This document shows, piece by piece, positions 11,331 through 22,531 of a stretch of DNA of 64,000 nt. The translations under genes and the position numbers were made by a program. Below the pieces are notes generated by a model that searched no databases, was not told the DNA's origin, and worked only from the letters and a program-made list of their open reading frames with translations. The stretch spans positions 682,001-746,000 of the forward strand of contig NEEC01000011.1 in assembly GCA_002189035.1 (NCBI GenBank), read 5' to 3'. This DNA is from Utricularia gibba. Its lineage: Eukaryota > Streptophyta > Magnoliopsida > Lamiales > Lentibulariaceae. The first letter of the stretch is position 1. Every line of letters starts with the position of its first letter.

Positions 11331-12215
11331 CTAGGTAATATGATTCACGGCTCGTAAGCTCACCGAGGGTTGGTTCCGCAGCCGAATAGTCACACTTCCT
11401 TCCCTTAACTCGTGAAACCCTGCTGCGAATCGGGCGAGGCTATCCGCGGACCCGTTTTTCTCACGTGCTATGTGCGTCAGGGTGAATTCCTTGAAGGTTT
11501 TAGCCAATTCCCTCATCTGAACACGGTACAGAGCCATGAGGGAGTCATGGGTTTCATATTCTCCCGAAAACTGCCCCTGCACAAGTCGCGAATCAGTGTA
11601 AACGTCGAGTTCTGCCACTCCCAGCTCCTTGGCAATTTTCATTCCCTCAATCAGGGCTTCATATTCGGCCACATTGTTGGAGGCAGGGAGTAAGAATTTC
11701 ACCGTAATATAAATATGCTCTCCTTCTCGGGTCCTAATGTCTATTCCTCCTCCGGTGCTGTTGTATGTTGAGCCATCCACATATATAGCCCATCGGTCAT
11801 TGACTTCCATGAAATGGTCTATAGGCTTGGTCATTTCGATCACAAAAGCAGCTAGAGGTTGGGCCTTGATTGATGTTCTCGACTTAAACTCAATATCCAT
11901 TGTACTTAACTCAACTGCCCATTTGGCAACCCTTCCGGAAATCTCTGGACGAGATAGGATGTTCTTCAGAGGCTGATTGGTGAATACCACAATGTGCCGA
12001 TCCTAGAAATATAACCTCAATTTGGTGGCCGCCATCTTCAGAGCCAAGATGAATTTTTCTGTCATCGTATAGTGGGTTTCGGCTGGTAACAAAACTTTGC
12101 TCACATAATACACCGGCAAGTGATTATCTACCGAGATGGTTGTCAATACTGCGCTGACTGCAACGGGCAATATAGACAGATATAGTCCTAAGGGCACCCC
12201 TGCCTTCGAAGCCAC
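11331..12215 (-). pseudogene. RNase H and second (archaeal-type) RNase H of Tat element III
   Basis: 12003-12215 is the end of the usual gypsy RNase H (VYYVSKVLLPAETHYTMTEKFILAL). It stops at 12003 and restarts in 11331-11990. That second segment completes the tether (IVVFTNQPLKNILSRPEISGRV) and then encodes a second RNase H: AIYVDGSTYNSTGGGIDI, NNVAEYEALIEGMKIAKELG, VYTDSRLVQGQ and ANEKN-like REKNGSADSLARFA. The D...E...D acidic residues are visible in YVDGS, AEYEAL and YTDSRL. This archaeal-type RNase H is the hallmark of the Tat lineage. It would remove the RNA strand during reverse transcription. The 220-codon segment is intact, and the break lies upstream of it. Confidence 0.88.
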
Positions 12216-13750
12216 AAGAAGCGGGGGTGATGAGAGATATTCTTGAGTTTCTTAAAAGCAATCCGGCAATCCTCATTCCATTCTAAAATGCTTCCCTTTC
12301 GCAAGACCTTGAAGAAGGATGCCGACTTATCGGCTAACCGAGATATGAAATTGCTGAGGGTAGCCAATTTACCTGTGAGGCTCTGGTACTCCTTGATTGT
12401 CCTGGGGGGTTGCATTTCGCATATTGCCTTAATCTTCTCGGGGTCAGCCTCGATTCCTCTCTCCGATACGTAATACCCAAGGAATTTTCCACTTTGCACC
12501 CCGAAGAAACATTTCAATGGGTTGAGCTTTAACGCATATGACTGACATAAAGAGAAACACGAGTCCAAATACGCTTAATGGTCTTCTTCATTCATAGATT
12601 TCACGATCATATCGTCCACATACACCTCCATTGAGGTACCGATTTCAGAAGAGAATTTTTTATTTACCAACCTCTGGTAAGACGCCCCAGCATTCTTCAG
12701 TCTGAAAGGCATTGCCACGTAGCAGTAAACCCCATCCTTAGTGTAGAAGGTGGTTTTCAGTTGGTTTTTCTCTACAACGAAAATTTGATGATACCCCGAA
12801 TAGGCATCCATGGTGCTCAGAAATTGGGATCCGGCAATGGCGTCCACTAGCTTGTAGATCTTTGGCAAAGGATAAGGGTCCCTTTCGCAGCAGGCGTTGA
12901 GGTCAGTGAAGTCAATGCACATCCTCCATTTTCCCCCGAGCTTCGGGACGACGACCGCGTTGGCTACCCATTCGGAGTACTGGATCTCCTTCACAAAACC
13001 AGCTTCCAAAAGCTCTCTTGTTTTATCTTTGATAATTCGGCACTTTTCCTCTGAGAAATGTCGTTGCTTCTGCCGAACCGGTTTTGCCCCCGGGTAGGTA
13101 TCAGTATGATGTTCGGCGACGGATCGATCAATGCCTAGAAAATCCGCAGCAGTCCAAGCAAAAATATCGGTGTTCTTCATCAAAAGTTCAACTAACCTTT
13201 TCTCAAATCCAGCGTCTAGATTGGCACCGATGCGGGTGACTTTCTGCGCATCTTCTGGTATTAGTTGCACTGACTTGTACCCTACTGGTTCCATTGCTTG
13301 TCTAGGGGGTTCCCGGGGTTCCTTTTCTACCATCATCACTCTCGACTTTTTCGCGCAGGGGTCCCGACAGGAAGATACATAACAGGACCGGGCGGTTGGT
13401 TGGTCGATACCCATCGTGCAAATGCCCTTCGATGTTTGGAATTTTATTTTCAAATGCACAGTGGAGGGTAACATACCAAATTGATTGATGCCGGGTCGCC
13501 CGAGGATGATGTTGTACGAGATCTCTGAATCTAGGATTAAGAATTCCAACCTCTCGGTTCGGTTCCGCCCTGCCGCTCCAAATGTTACGAGCAAGGTTAT
13601 TTTCCCGATAGTTTGCACGGCCCGCTGGTCGAATGCGTACAACTCCATGCGCACATGGTGAATATTTCCCTCGTTAGATGATGCCAGTAACTCGGCCACT
13701 TCCTTCTTCATGATGTTGCACGAGGATCCTTGATCGATAAGAATCCTCCT
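12188..13750 (-). pseudogene. Protease and reverse transcriptase of Tat element III
   Basis: The frame runs from the retropepsin motif RRILIDQGSSCNIM (about 13750; the D-x-G site reads DQGSS) through the second protease strand (NIILGRPGINQFGMLPS). It continues into RT: KEIQYSEWVANAVVVPK, WRMCIDFTDLNACC, FLSTMDAYSGYHQI, the fingers-palm segment CYVAMPFRLKNAGASYQR and the catalytic YVDDMIVKS. A stop at 12575 interrupts it. It resumes at 12568-12188 with the RT thumb and connection (KFLGYYVSERGIEADPEKI, NFISRLADKSASFFKVLR). The palm aspartates are preserved, so the main lesion in this 520-codon region is the single stop after EEDH (apart from a suspicious R in the usual FGLKNAG). Confidence 0.9.
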
Positions 13751-13851
13751 TACCTTGGTGCTCCCACATATTCTTGCACCACCAAAGGCTCATCTCTCGT
13801 GGCTGGGCCAACCGGGACGTCTCTGTCGAAGAAGTTGATCTCTTCCTTTTC

Positions 13852-15477
13852 TCAAGAAGCTTTCTCAGTCAGACCATTTCCGATTTCGAAAACTTCTCCT
13901 CTTCTAGCTTCATCCAAATATCTCTTCCGTTCGTTTTCGGACAGATCCATCTCGGTTCCTCCGGATATTATATGGATTTCCCGAATATAGGGGGGACTAC
14001 CCTGCATTTGATGGGCACTCCGTGAACTTTCCGATATGTCTTGTCCTCCTCCAAGATTCGGTTCCCTGTTGGCTCGCGAGTTCGTCATCCCCAGTGTCGG
14101 AGGGAATTTCGGATATCGGTTCCCTTCGTTCCCCGTTCACTCGTTACGTCCTCTTTTCCGGTCCGTCATTGATGCGGGGTTCCGCATCGCGTTGTTCATC
14201 CCCCACCAGCATGATATTGCTCGATCATCCTCTTCATCAGTCGGCAATGGCCAGTATCATGCCCGGTGGTCTTCTTCTAGTTGGTTCCACCTGATATTCT
14301 TCACGGCGCTTATTCGGCATGGGCCCTCGGTTATGTTGGGTCTCTTGCTGTGGGACTGGACGAATCTCCACACGGCTTTTCATCTCGGCCCTGAGGACGT
14401 CGTCCACTCGGATGTACTTCATGATTTTCCTTAGCAATTCTCTGAGATTCTTTGGTGGGGACTTCGATAACTCTGTCCCAATTTCAACGTTCCTAAGGCA
14501 CGATTCATTATTTCCACCCTTTCTTTTAAATCCAATTGGACATCCTGCGCCATGCAGTTGAATCGATCGATGAATCTTCGCAAGCTCTCTTTTCATTGAT
14601 CGTACCGAATAGAGTATAGTGATGCCTTTGAAGGTGGAGCTTCAATGTTAACAGCGTATCGGGTAGTGAAGAGCAGTACTAACTCCCGATAAGATTCCGC
14701 GCTGCATGGTTCTAACTATTTAAACCAAGTCTTCGCTCCTTTCTGGAGCGAGCAAGCAAACAGCTTACACTTCATGGCCTCTGAATGTCGAATCGTGTAC
14801 ATCCTCATATCGAAGTCGGTTACATGCGATATGCGGTCCCCTTTTCCGTCATACGTGGGTAATCCGTCTGGGACTCGGAATCCTCTCTCGGGCTCTTCTC
14901 CGACTAAATCGTCTGAGAAAGGGTCAAAACGCAGCGTTGTGGTTCTAGCTGCTCCCTCAACTCCACTCTTCAAGGCCAAAGCAATTTTGGCCAAAACATC
15001 TCCTCTCCCAGTGGATTCGTTCTAATCGAAAACGTCCCTGAAGCCTCTATCCCCTCTTCTTCCTGTCAACATCCGCTTGTCGATAAATCTTTTCCTCTCG
15101 CGGATCTGGTCTACCTCTCTTTTCAACTCTTCTTCTCTTTCTTCCAAGATTATGCTAGTCATGTTTTCCCCACCGGTTCCTGGCTCATACGCGACTTGGT
15201 TGCACCTCTTTCTCCGCAACATCTCCTCCTCGGTTTCGGATTCAGTCTCCGTATTTGGGGGGTACTTCGGAATAAGAGGTTGCTTCCCTGTTCGTGGTGC
15301 GGTTTCAGGTGTTCTCTCTTGGGCGTTGGAGTTGAGACCTGAAGGTGCCCGGAGGTCGGTAAGGATTTCTGTTAGCAGGGCCTTCAGTTGCTCCCTGCTA
15401 GTGATCATAAGGCCGGGGTCTCGCGCGTCGGCACTTCCGTCATGAGCTGAGTCGGTGGCTGTGCTATTTTCTGCCAT
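13852..15477 (-). pseudogene. gag of Tat element III
   Basis: Gag begins at ATG 15477 (MAENSTATDSAHDGSADARD), about 80 bases after the LTR. The first segment (15022-15477) is acidic and then coiled-coil-like (SIILEEREEELKREVDQIRER). After a stop at about 15020 comes 14716-14994 with the capsid-type retrotransposon gag motif (LPTYDGKGDRISHVTDFDMRM, LFACSLQKGAKTWF). Then 14237-14596 holds RELLRKIMKYIRVDDVLRAE, and 13852-14088 is the region before protease (IREIHIISGGTEMD, ERKRYLDEARRGEVFEIGNG). Three or more breaks disable it. Element IV at 38385-40000 carries the same protein in an even more decayed form. Confidence 0.8.
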
Positions 15478-15533
15478 GACTCGTGATTAACAAGTGGCTC
15501 CTGTGGGTTTCTCAAATGGGACTGTGGAACATA

Positions 15534-15551
15534 GCCCCACGGTGGGCGCCA
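15534..15551 (-). other. Primer-binding site of Tat element III
   Basis: Four bases inside the 5' LTR fragment, the minus strand reads TGGCGCCCACCGTGGGGC. The opening TGGCGCC is complementary to the acceptor end of a tRNA finishing GGCGCCA, such as plant tRNA-Asp; I cannot assign the rest to one tRNA. Element IV has the nearly identical TGGCGCCCACTGTGGGAC at 38344-38361. Confidence 0.8.
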
Positions 15552-15555
15552 AATA

Positions 15556-15687
15556 TGTTATGGGTGAAATCGGTATCCGGTGAGAGGCTGATTTTAGGTG
15601 ATAGGCGCGGTCGGGAATGCCACACTTAGTCACGTTCTTCACGGTTGGTGCGATTAAAATAAGAGTGAGCAAGGATTTTTTACGTGG
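15556..15687 (-). repeat. 5' LTR fragment of Tat element III (132 bp)
   Basis: Matches 6500-6631 base for base apart from a few substitutions, then changes abruptly at 15688 to Athila RT sequence. Only the last quarter of the LTR (element orientation) remains; the promoter part has been lost. Confidence 0.9.
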
Positions 15688-16502
15688 TCTAAGCATGACT
15701 CAAAATTTTCTCCATATACCGTAAAATCATCCATAAATATTTTAATAAAATCATCACCAAAATTAGAGAAAATACCGGTCATACACCTCTAAAATGTGGT
15801 TGGGGCGTTATACAATCCGAAAGGCATCCTCCTATAAGCATAAGTTCCAAATGGGCACGTGAAGGTTGTCTTGTCTTGATCCTGCCCTGAAAGAGGAACC
15901 TGATTATATCCAGAATATCCATCCAAAAAACAATAAAATGATTTTGTAGCCAATTTTTCAACCATCTGATCAATAAAGGGCAAATCATAATGGTCTTTGT
16001 CACTTCATTTAATTTTCGATAATCTATACAAACCCTCCATCCAATTTTCCACCCTTTGCGGAACAAGCTCGCCTTTCTCATTCTCCACCACAGTCATCCC
16101 TATCTTCTTGGGCACAACGTGAATGGGACTCACCCATTCACTATCTGTTATAGAGTAAATAATCCCTGCATCATGGAGTTTAACAATTTCCTTTCTTACC
16201 ACTTCCATCATGTTTGGGTTTAGACGTCTTTGAGGTTGATGAACTTGTTTTGCACCATCCTCTAGAAATATTCGGTGCATGCGTATGGATGGGCAGATCC
16301 CCTCAATGTCATCCAGCATCCAACCTATTGCCTTCTTGTTTCTTTTCAGTAACTCGAACAATTGTAACTCTTGGTGTGAGCTTAGACCAATGCAGATGAT
16401 TACAGGATTCCAGAACTCTGCATCAAGAAAAACATATTTTAAATGATTAGGCAATGGTTTCAATTCAGCTAACCTCTCTTCTAGAGTCTTAGCTTGCACC
16501 AC
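15688..16502 (-). pseudogene. Reverse transcriptase of Athila element I, cut by the nested element
   Basis: 16005-16502 carries the RT N-terminal region (LSSHQELQLFELLKRNKKAIGW, GIIYSITDSEWVSPIHVVPK). A frameshift near 16020-16080 leads to VCIDYRKLNEVTK, and another to 15789-15983 with FLDGYSGYNQVPLS and YAYRRMPFGLYNAPTTF. The catalytic segment IFMDDFTVYGENFESCL is readable from 15780 down to 15688, where the sequence ends at the Tat LTR fragment. The catalytic DD pair survives, but thumb, connection and RNase H are missing. Confidence 0.87.
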
Positions 16503-16620
16503 ATTAATTGCTCGAATTTTTCTTCAGATTCAAATTTTGAAAATAAAGATTCTTTGTAAGCCTCTTCTTTTTCTTGAATGTCTTTCTTCAAGTGCTCCTC
16601 AATTAGTCCATCCATGACAT

Positions 16621-17150
16621 CTACATCACAAATGCTCTCAAAATCACTGGATAATTCTTCACATCCTTCATGTCTTCATCAAAATAAAGCTCAATGGTTC
16701 CCATCTTCACGTTGATGATAGCATTTGAAGTGCTCAAGAATGGTCTCCCTAAAATAATGGTCGTGTCCTTTGATCCTCTAGTGGCCATGTTCACCACAAA
16801 AAAATCATTTGGGAACACCAAATGCTCAATTTTCACCAGAACATCGTTCACCAAGCCTTTGGGAGAAATCACTCTCCTATCTTTTAGCTCAATTTGCACA
16901 CCCGATGCTTGCAAAGGTCCCAACCTGAGTGCCCCATAAACAGAGTTCGACATGACATTTATAGAAGCTCCCAGGTCTGCCATAGCTCACCAGATGCACA
17001 ATTCTCCAATTTTCCATGGGATAAAAAATGTACTCGGATCCTTACGTTTCTCGGGTAGTTTCCAACTAAGAAGTTCTGAGAAGCTTTTACTCAATTTCAC
17101 CTTCCCCTTCTCTTTCAGCATGGGTTTAGACATGCATAGTTGCTTCAAAT
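16621..17150 (-). pseudogene. Protease of Athila element I
   Basis: The segment 16621-16983 opens with the active-site motif MADLGASINVMSNSVY, in which the Athila-typical D-L-G replaces D-S/T-G, and ends with TIILGRPFLSTSNAIINV, the second conserved protease block. Upstream, 16990-17150 reads as the linker (KGKVKLSKSFSELLSWKLPEK) in another frame. Retropepsins cleave Gag-Pol after assembly. The break just before the catalytic motif (an in-frame stop at about 16985) separates it from gag. Confidence 0.82.
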
Positions 17151-17397
17151 ATTTGACACTCTTTGGTTACAAGACAATATACTCCAAGAGAGTTAAATTC
17201 AATTGAGTGTTTCCCAATGCTTTCAGCATATTTTCCTTTTCAGTTTGCTCTTCCTTCAACTCCAGTCTTCCTGGAAAAGCAGGCAGGGTCACCTTTACCG
17301 GGACAAGTTCTGGGAGTACCTCAACTTCATCCTCACTCTGCACAACAACTTTGTACTCCTCTGTCTCATTCTCCTTAGTCTCAATCTGGCCTAATTC

Positions 17398-18731
17398 TCA
17401 TACAGGCTTATCTTTTCTATTCCTAAGTGTCATGGCGCTGATGTTCGGCCCTCCACTGGAATTTGGGTTAGGCTTGGGTTGAGATGGTAAACTCCCTTTT
17501 TGTTTCAGGTCTCCAACCTCTACGGTCAATTGACTCACTTGGACCTCCAAATTTCGGATGGTTTGTTGATTTTCAGCTTGATTTTTGATTGATTGTGCCA
17601 TGAATGTCTTCAACATTTCTTCCAATGAATTTCCAGAATTTCCTCCAGCATTGCCTTGATTTGAGGCTTGAAATGGCTGCTGGTTCTATTGATTTTGCCT
17701 TCGAAATGGAGGCACCTAATAAGATCTTAGCTCCTTAAAATTTTGCTGCCCCATTGTTGAGCTCTCCCCTTTGTAACAATTTTCGTTGTTGCTCCAACGA
17801 AAGTTTGGATGATCCCTCCAGCCTGGATTGTAAGTATTTTAATAGGGATCATACTTCATCCTTTGCTGGGGTTCCAAATATCCCATAGACTTGACATGCT
17901 CTTCTTCAAATAAATCTGGGCACTTGTCCACTGCATGCCCTGTTCTATGACAGTTTCCGCATGACATGTTCTTGGCCTGGAATAAGAATAGCTCCTTCAT
18001 CATTTCAGACATAGCAGCAACATTTTTCTTGAGTTCAGCCAATGAAACCCTAGGCTTGTTCTGTACTTCATACACTCTCTTGTTTGAGGTTTGCTTCCTG
18101 ATAATATGTCTTGAATGCTCAGCCAATTCCTCAAGCAAGGAAAGAGCTTTGGTTGGTGTCTTCTTCCTTAAAAATCCTTCTGCCGCTGAATCTACCATGG
18201 TTCGGTCAGTGCATAACAATCCATCATAGAAGTATTTGACCAAGGCATTGGTCTGAAAACCATGGTGTAGGAAGGATCTCAAAAGATGATTAAATCTCTT
18301 CCAATATTCGTGCAATGATTCTCCACTCATTTGTTCAACATCACTAATTTCTTTTCTAATACCTTTCACCTTGGAAGCTGGAAAATATTTGCTCAATAAA
18401 ACTTTTTCATTCCAACCCAATCAGTAATGCTTCCAGGCCTTAATGAGTTGAACCACGTTTTGGCTTCTCCTTCCAAAGTAAATTGAAAGGCTCTCAAACA
18501 AATGGAATCTTCAGTCATTCTAGCTCCCTTGAATGATGTGCATACCACCGCTGTTACATTGTCTAGATGCTCATGGGGATTCTCTCCAATTTTTCCATAG
18601 AACTTGGGCAAAAAATTGATCATCGCCGATTTTAGCTCCTTTGCTCCAACATCTGAAAATCTGATGCATAAACCCCTGTAAATGTGATCAGTAGCATCTA
18701 ATTCATTCGAGGTTTTCTCAAGTTCAGCCAT
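17398..18731 (-). pseudogene. gag of Athila element I
   Basis: The likely start is ATG 18731 (MAELEKTSNELDATDHIYRG), about 175 bases inside the LTR edge. The capsid-like domain follows (FLPKFYGKIGENPHEHLDN, FTLEGEAKTWFNSL). A frameshift near 18400 leads to 17839-18420, which holds ESLHEYWKRFNHLLRSFLHH and a zinc knuckle of the CX2CX4HX4C form, CGNCHRTGHAVDKC. After a stop come NPGWRDHPNFRW and a C-terminal coiled coil at 17398-17625 (QAENQQTIRNLEVQVSQL). Gag packages the element RNA into virus-like particles. Stops at about 17835, 17690 and 17395 make it non-functional. Confidence 0.86.
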
Positions 18732-18885
18732 GCTGAAATCTCTATTGGTCTCGAGTGGGAGCTGATTCAATCTGCTTGCTTCCCTAACTTTAACCCTGTT
18801 CTTGATGATAACTCTAAAAGTGAGATTACCTGCATCACAAGAACGTAAATGCATCAACTGGAAACATAAAACAATTAAACACCGC

Positions 18886-18903
18886 TCCCCGGCAACAGCG
18901 AGA
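18886..18903 (-). other. Degenerate tRNA-Asp primer-binding site of Athila element I
   Basis: Three bases inside the 5' LTR, the minus strand reads TCTCGCTGTTGCCGGGGA. This resembles the Athila/tRNA-Asp primer site TGGCGCCGTTGCCGGGGA, with changes at its first bases. Confidence 0.7.
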
Positions 18904-18906
18904 ATT

Positions 18907-20143
18907 TGATAAACGAATATTTTAGCATATCGTTGCAATACAAGAAAAATTCCGCATCAAATAAATTTATAGTCCCTCCTCTACACAAAATACAAATTTA
19001 GAAAACTTGTATAAGGGATGTCAGGGCCAATCACAAAGAGATTGTGCTTGCTAAGTGTTTTAGTAAATGCATAATTCGGGCTAACAGAAAGTCTTAGTCT
19101 AAGCTCGGACCAACAATGGTAAACAAGTGCGGTAAAGAAGATCAATAAACAATATCAGGTTTCAATGCGAAAGGTAACAAGTAATGGTTCTAACTCAGAA
19201 TAACACGAAGATACCTTAAGGATCTGTAGGTGATGTTATGCTAAACTTCCTAATTTAATTTACCATGTTCCTACACTCACAACTTCAAATAACCTAAGTC
19301 TATCCAAGTCTTTCATCATATTTTTGGCTAAGCTAGTCTCTCATATCATCATCAACATTGCACTTAGGTCTACCCGCATGCAAAGCATATAGAATTAGGT
19401 CTAACTGGTTTTATTGATTCTACCTCGGACTAACACCTACTGATCCCGTCTTGATTTGTTGGTCTATCTCTAAATCAAGCATCTAAGTTGTGAAGTTACT
19501 TATTCCCCTGCTTAGATCTACCCAAAGATTGATAGAAACAAGAGCTAAGGAACAAATATAAATTTCATTATTAACCCTAAGCACACACCACCATACTTCA
19601 CCTTAAGGCATTCCTAAGGCTTTAGCTACTCATACTTGGAAAATAAAACGTGATTTCTTTCAGATAATATGGCGAAAATGACAGAAACATTGTAAGCACG
19701 CCAGGTACAAAAACTCGAAATATTCAGAAAACGGAAAGAAAATAAAGATTGTTCTGTCGCCTGGTTACTACTGATCACAGCCCGGAACAGTAGCGCTGAA
19801 CTAGGCTCTGGTGCTGCTCTTGACGATGAGGGACTTCTTCTCCTCTTCTAGTTGGTATTTTTCGCATTGGGGGAGAAGCCCCTTATGTGCGTTCTGTGCT
19901 TGTTACGTGTCTCGCTGTTGTTTTTGCTCTCTCTCGTTTTTGAAAATAATATCTCCTCTCCTTCACTCCACTGCACTGTTCCTGACCGCAGCATTGTTCC
20001 CAACCTGAACTTGTAGACTGTAGGTAGCGGCAAAACAATCTTTATTTCCTTTTTAACATAAACACACAAAATTAACTTAAACACATATAAACATGAAAAA
20101 CCCCATTTTGTATTATAAAATTCAGTAAAAATGTGTGTCATCA
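18907..20143 (-). repeat. 5' LTR of Athila element I
   Basis: Begins TGATGACACACA at 20143 and ends at 18907 (TGATAAACG on plus, so CGTTTATCA on minus). Length is 1237 bp. It aligns with the truncated 3' LTR (2345-2947) and, more distantly, with the LTRs at 23768-25178 and 28831-30222. It has lost about 145 bp containing the family palindrome that the 3' LTR keeps. Confidence 0.87.
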
Positions 20144-20489
20144 ATATATAAACTATGAAGAACATACATTAAAGCTATTTGTCAATATGGGCGAGGTTTA
20201 GTTTTTGACTTTGGAAATCTGAAAAGCTTTTGTCCCTCCAGAATGCGACCGATAGGAAGAGGGATTTTTTAAAATGGAATCAAGATTTTATTTGTTTGAT
20301 AAATAAGAGTTTATCTTTGGAAAACGCAACAATTGGAAGGTTTCAATCCATCTATATATGTCCAAAGATATAAATATCTAATTGATAGCTATCTTTTAAT
20401 TGAACGTTAATTCATTATTGTGTGTTACATAAGTATGTAAAGATGAAATTCATCATTATCAACCCCTAGACAGTACACACACTTAAAAT

Positions 20490-21250
20490 AAACTAAAAGG
20501 TATTTTGCTAGTTGCTGTTAGAATTGACCCTAACAATGGTGTCTTTCGTTCGATTTTTGTGTTAGTAGTAAAACATAGAGTAATTGGATATGGTTCATTG
20601 AATTATTAGCTATTAATTGTGATATATTTGAAAAGAATTAGGATGTCTTTATAATAATGTATGATCGACGTAAGGCATTGTTGTTGGCATTGTGTATTGT
20701 GCTTCCAAATCTTCAAAATATATTTTTAAATTATTTTCTTCGATAGTGATGTAGCCTTCTTATAGTTGATATGTTACTGTTATTTTATTTTTTAGTATCA
20801 TTATGGTGTTAAGCATATCATCAATAACTGAGTGCAACAAGTTATTTAGATGATGTTGTGACAACCTACATTTGAAAGATTGCCCAAACATAGAATCAAT
20901 ATGAATTTAATGCATGGTTTGACAAACTCAAAAATTACATGAAGATATAGACTTACATGACAGCGATACCGTCACAATACTGGAGTAGAATTTTTTTTTC
21001 CTAGAAAAAACCGAGTATGATATATTTCTCACTAATCTTGCTGAGTCCATGAACAGTTCCCTTGTAGATTCTAAGTCATTGCCTTTGGTGAGCATGCTGT
21101 AAACTATTTTACACCTTTATAGCAATAGGTTAACATAAAGGCGTCATGATGGACACAAATGGGATTGTCGGATCTATGATCGGATAGTGAATATTTGGAG
21201 ATAGGATTGTCAAGATTCTATTGGTGCACAAGTTCAATAATGCACCCTTG
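20490..21250 (+). pseudogene. MULE (MuDR-type) transposase relic 1
   Basis: No long frame survives, but consecutive frames spell the MULE transposase domain in order: LLAVRIDPNNGVFRSIFVLV at about 20490-20550, DVFIIMYDRRKALLLAL at about 20650 (the DRxKGL region with the catalytic aspartate), EFNAWFDKLKN at about 20900, then PSQYWSR, YDIFLTNLAESMNSSL and SLPLVSML up to 21110. These correspond to the DDE core and the helical insert of Mutator-like transposases. The SWIM zinc finger is not seen. Many stops make it a dead copy. It lies just outside the 5' LTR of Athila element I. Confidence 0.7.
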
Positions 21251-22147
21251 ATATATGGCGATGCAATAGTGGGATTGCCAATGGCAACTGTCAGATAAAA
21301 TCATTATTAGATATAATATTGACTTGTTTTTGTTTATATCATTGCTAATCATTACTTAATATATTTTCATAATTCCTTGTTGTCATGCTTGTGCAGTTCT
21401 CGGTTCACTTGCTAGATTAATCTTAATCATGGATTTAGTTTTGTATCATCTTAAAAATGCAAAAAGATCGAAAAAGTTATTAAAAATGGGTGTGAGTTTT
21501 TTATTCTAATATATCTCTTGTTATTATATCTTACATTATTAATAAGCTTTCATATGTTAATGAATAAAATTAGATCAAAGAGTTGGAATATGTTTACATA
21601 GATAATTATCTTAGATACAGATCAATATGGTCAAATAGATTTAATCTTATTTGTTTTAAAATGATATATTTAACTGTAAGATGGTTTATAAAATTTAAGA
21701 TATAAAACTGAAAAATCATAAAGATTGCCATCTAAAGTTATGTTATGGTTAAACATTGATAGCAGGCAAACAACCCGATTTAGGTCTGGTTAATGTGAAG
21801 AGCAGTAGAAATATTGTTTTACTAGAAGAAATTGATAGAGTTACAATGGTTGCAATGAATGTAGAATCAATTTATGTACTTGACATACTTCCTTGAAATC
21901 CTTAAAGCACCTATGCTTTTTTATTGAAGTTCCAAGTGTTCGTTATATTACTTTCTATAATTTTATATCTTGCTGATTATTTTATGACAATCAAAATCTA
22001 TGAACTTTACCTCCACAAGCATCGACTCTTTGTAGTTGATCTCGAATGCCACTATATATATTATTTAAACTTGTAAATTAAATGCGCTTTCAATCACAAA
22101 ATGAATATTTCAATTTTTTGTGACATCAAGTAATTTCCGTTTCTTTA
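21251..22147. other. Unassigned AT-rich sequence
   Basis: No convincing coding segment, RNA gene or terminal repeat. It lies between the MULE relic and the hAT end and may contain further decayed hAT coding sequence, but I cannot support that from the residues visible. Confidence 0.4.
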
Positions 22148-22376
22148 GAAAATGAGTACTATTCGTCTTATAGAAAAATAAGATTAGAATGATATTATTA
22201 GAGATTTCAAGAATTTGAAGAAACAAAGCGCTAACTTGTAATTTAATATTTTTTTATTATTGTAATTATGTATTTTGTATTTTTATGTAAAAATTTATTA
22301 TATACATTTTTTTGTTATATTTATATGTAATAATGATTCAGCCCATCTTGAAAAAAAGTTGAAGCTACGCCACTGC
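22148..22376 (+). mobile_element. 3' end of a hAT element (C-terminal codons and terminal repeat)
   Basis: 22154-22245 reads MSTIRLIEK ... DIIRDFKNLKKQSANL then stop, which fits the extreme C-terminus of plant TTF-type hAT transposases. About 100 bases later, 22338-22376 reads ATTCAGCCCATCTTGAAAAA followed by a segment ending GCTACGCCACTG, the typical end of this hAT group (terminal repeat starting CAGTGGCG on the other strand). The other end and the rest of the gene are not recognisable. Confidence 0.6.
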
Positions 22377-22410
22377 ATGTAAAAAACGTGCTCTACCAAC
22401 TGAGCATGGC
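22377..22410 (-). pseudogene. trnV-UAC: Plastid-like trnV-UAC 5' exon fragment
   Basis: On the minus strand the sequence reads GCTCAGTTGGTAGAGCACG followed by TTTTTTACATG. This resembles the D-arm and anticodon region of the 5' exon of plastid trnV-UAC, with the TAC anticodon present. The 3' exon is absent. The position, divergent from trnM and about 120 bp away, is as in plastid genomes. The hAT terminal repeat abuts it. The fragment is short, so the call depends on the neighbour. Confidence 0.42.
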
Positions 22411-22531
22411 ACTTGGTAATTGTTCATGCTTGTAATGTCTATTTTATCATTGATGGATTATTATTGCTTAAAAGCAATATGATATTTATAATACATTGAT
22501 GGTAGGGGATCCCTTTTATTAAGATCTCTTT

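Larger units (their letters stand above)
6500..15687 (-). mobile_element. Nested Tat-lineage Ty3/gypsy element III
   Basis: The element is bounded by matching sequence: the first 132 bases of the left LTR (6500-6631, TGTTATGGGTGAAATCGG...) recur at 15556-15687. Internal order on the minus strand is primer site, gag, protease, RT, RNase H, second (archaeal-type) RNase H and integrase. A plus-strand antisense ORF region follows, then the 3' LTR. The second RNase H and the antisense ORF mark the Tat lineage. The base composition is visibly more GC-rich than the surroundings. The right LTR is cut to 132 of about 527 bases, and the flanks (CAACA on the left, host RT on the right) do not form a target duplication, so a deletion removed the right edge together with host sequence. 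Confidence 0.9.
2345..20143 (-). mobile_element. Athila-type Ty3/gypsy element I, host of a nested Tat element
   Basis: A minus-strand element with order 5' LTR (18907-20143), primer site, gag, protease, RT, [nested element 6500-15687], integrase, Athila ORF, 3' LTR remnant (2345-2947). The Athila assignment rests on the protease motif ADLGAS, the RT stretch around FLDGYSGYNQ and FMDDFTVYG, the Athila ORF downstream of integrase, and a degenerate tRNA-Asp primer site. Every coding segment carries frameshifts or stops, so it cannot be autonomous. Its RNase H and the N-terminal part of integrase are missing at the nested-element junction. The 5' LTR is followed by ATATA at 20144; the other flank is lost, so no target duplication can be shown. 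Confidence 0.88.
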
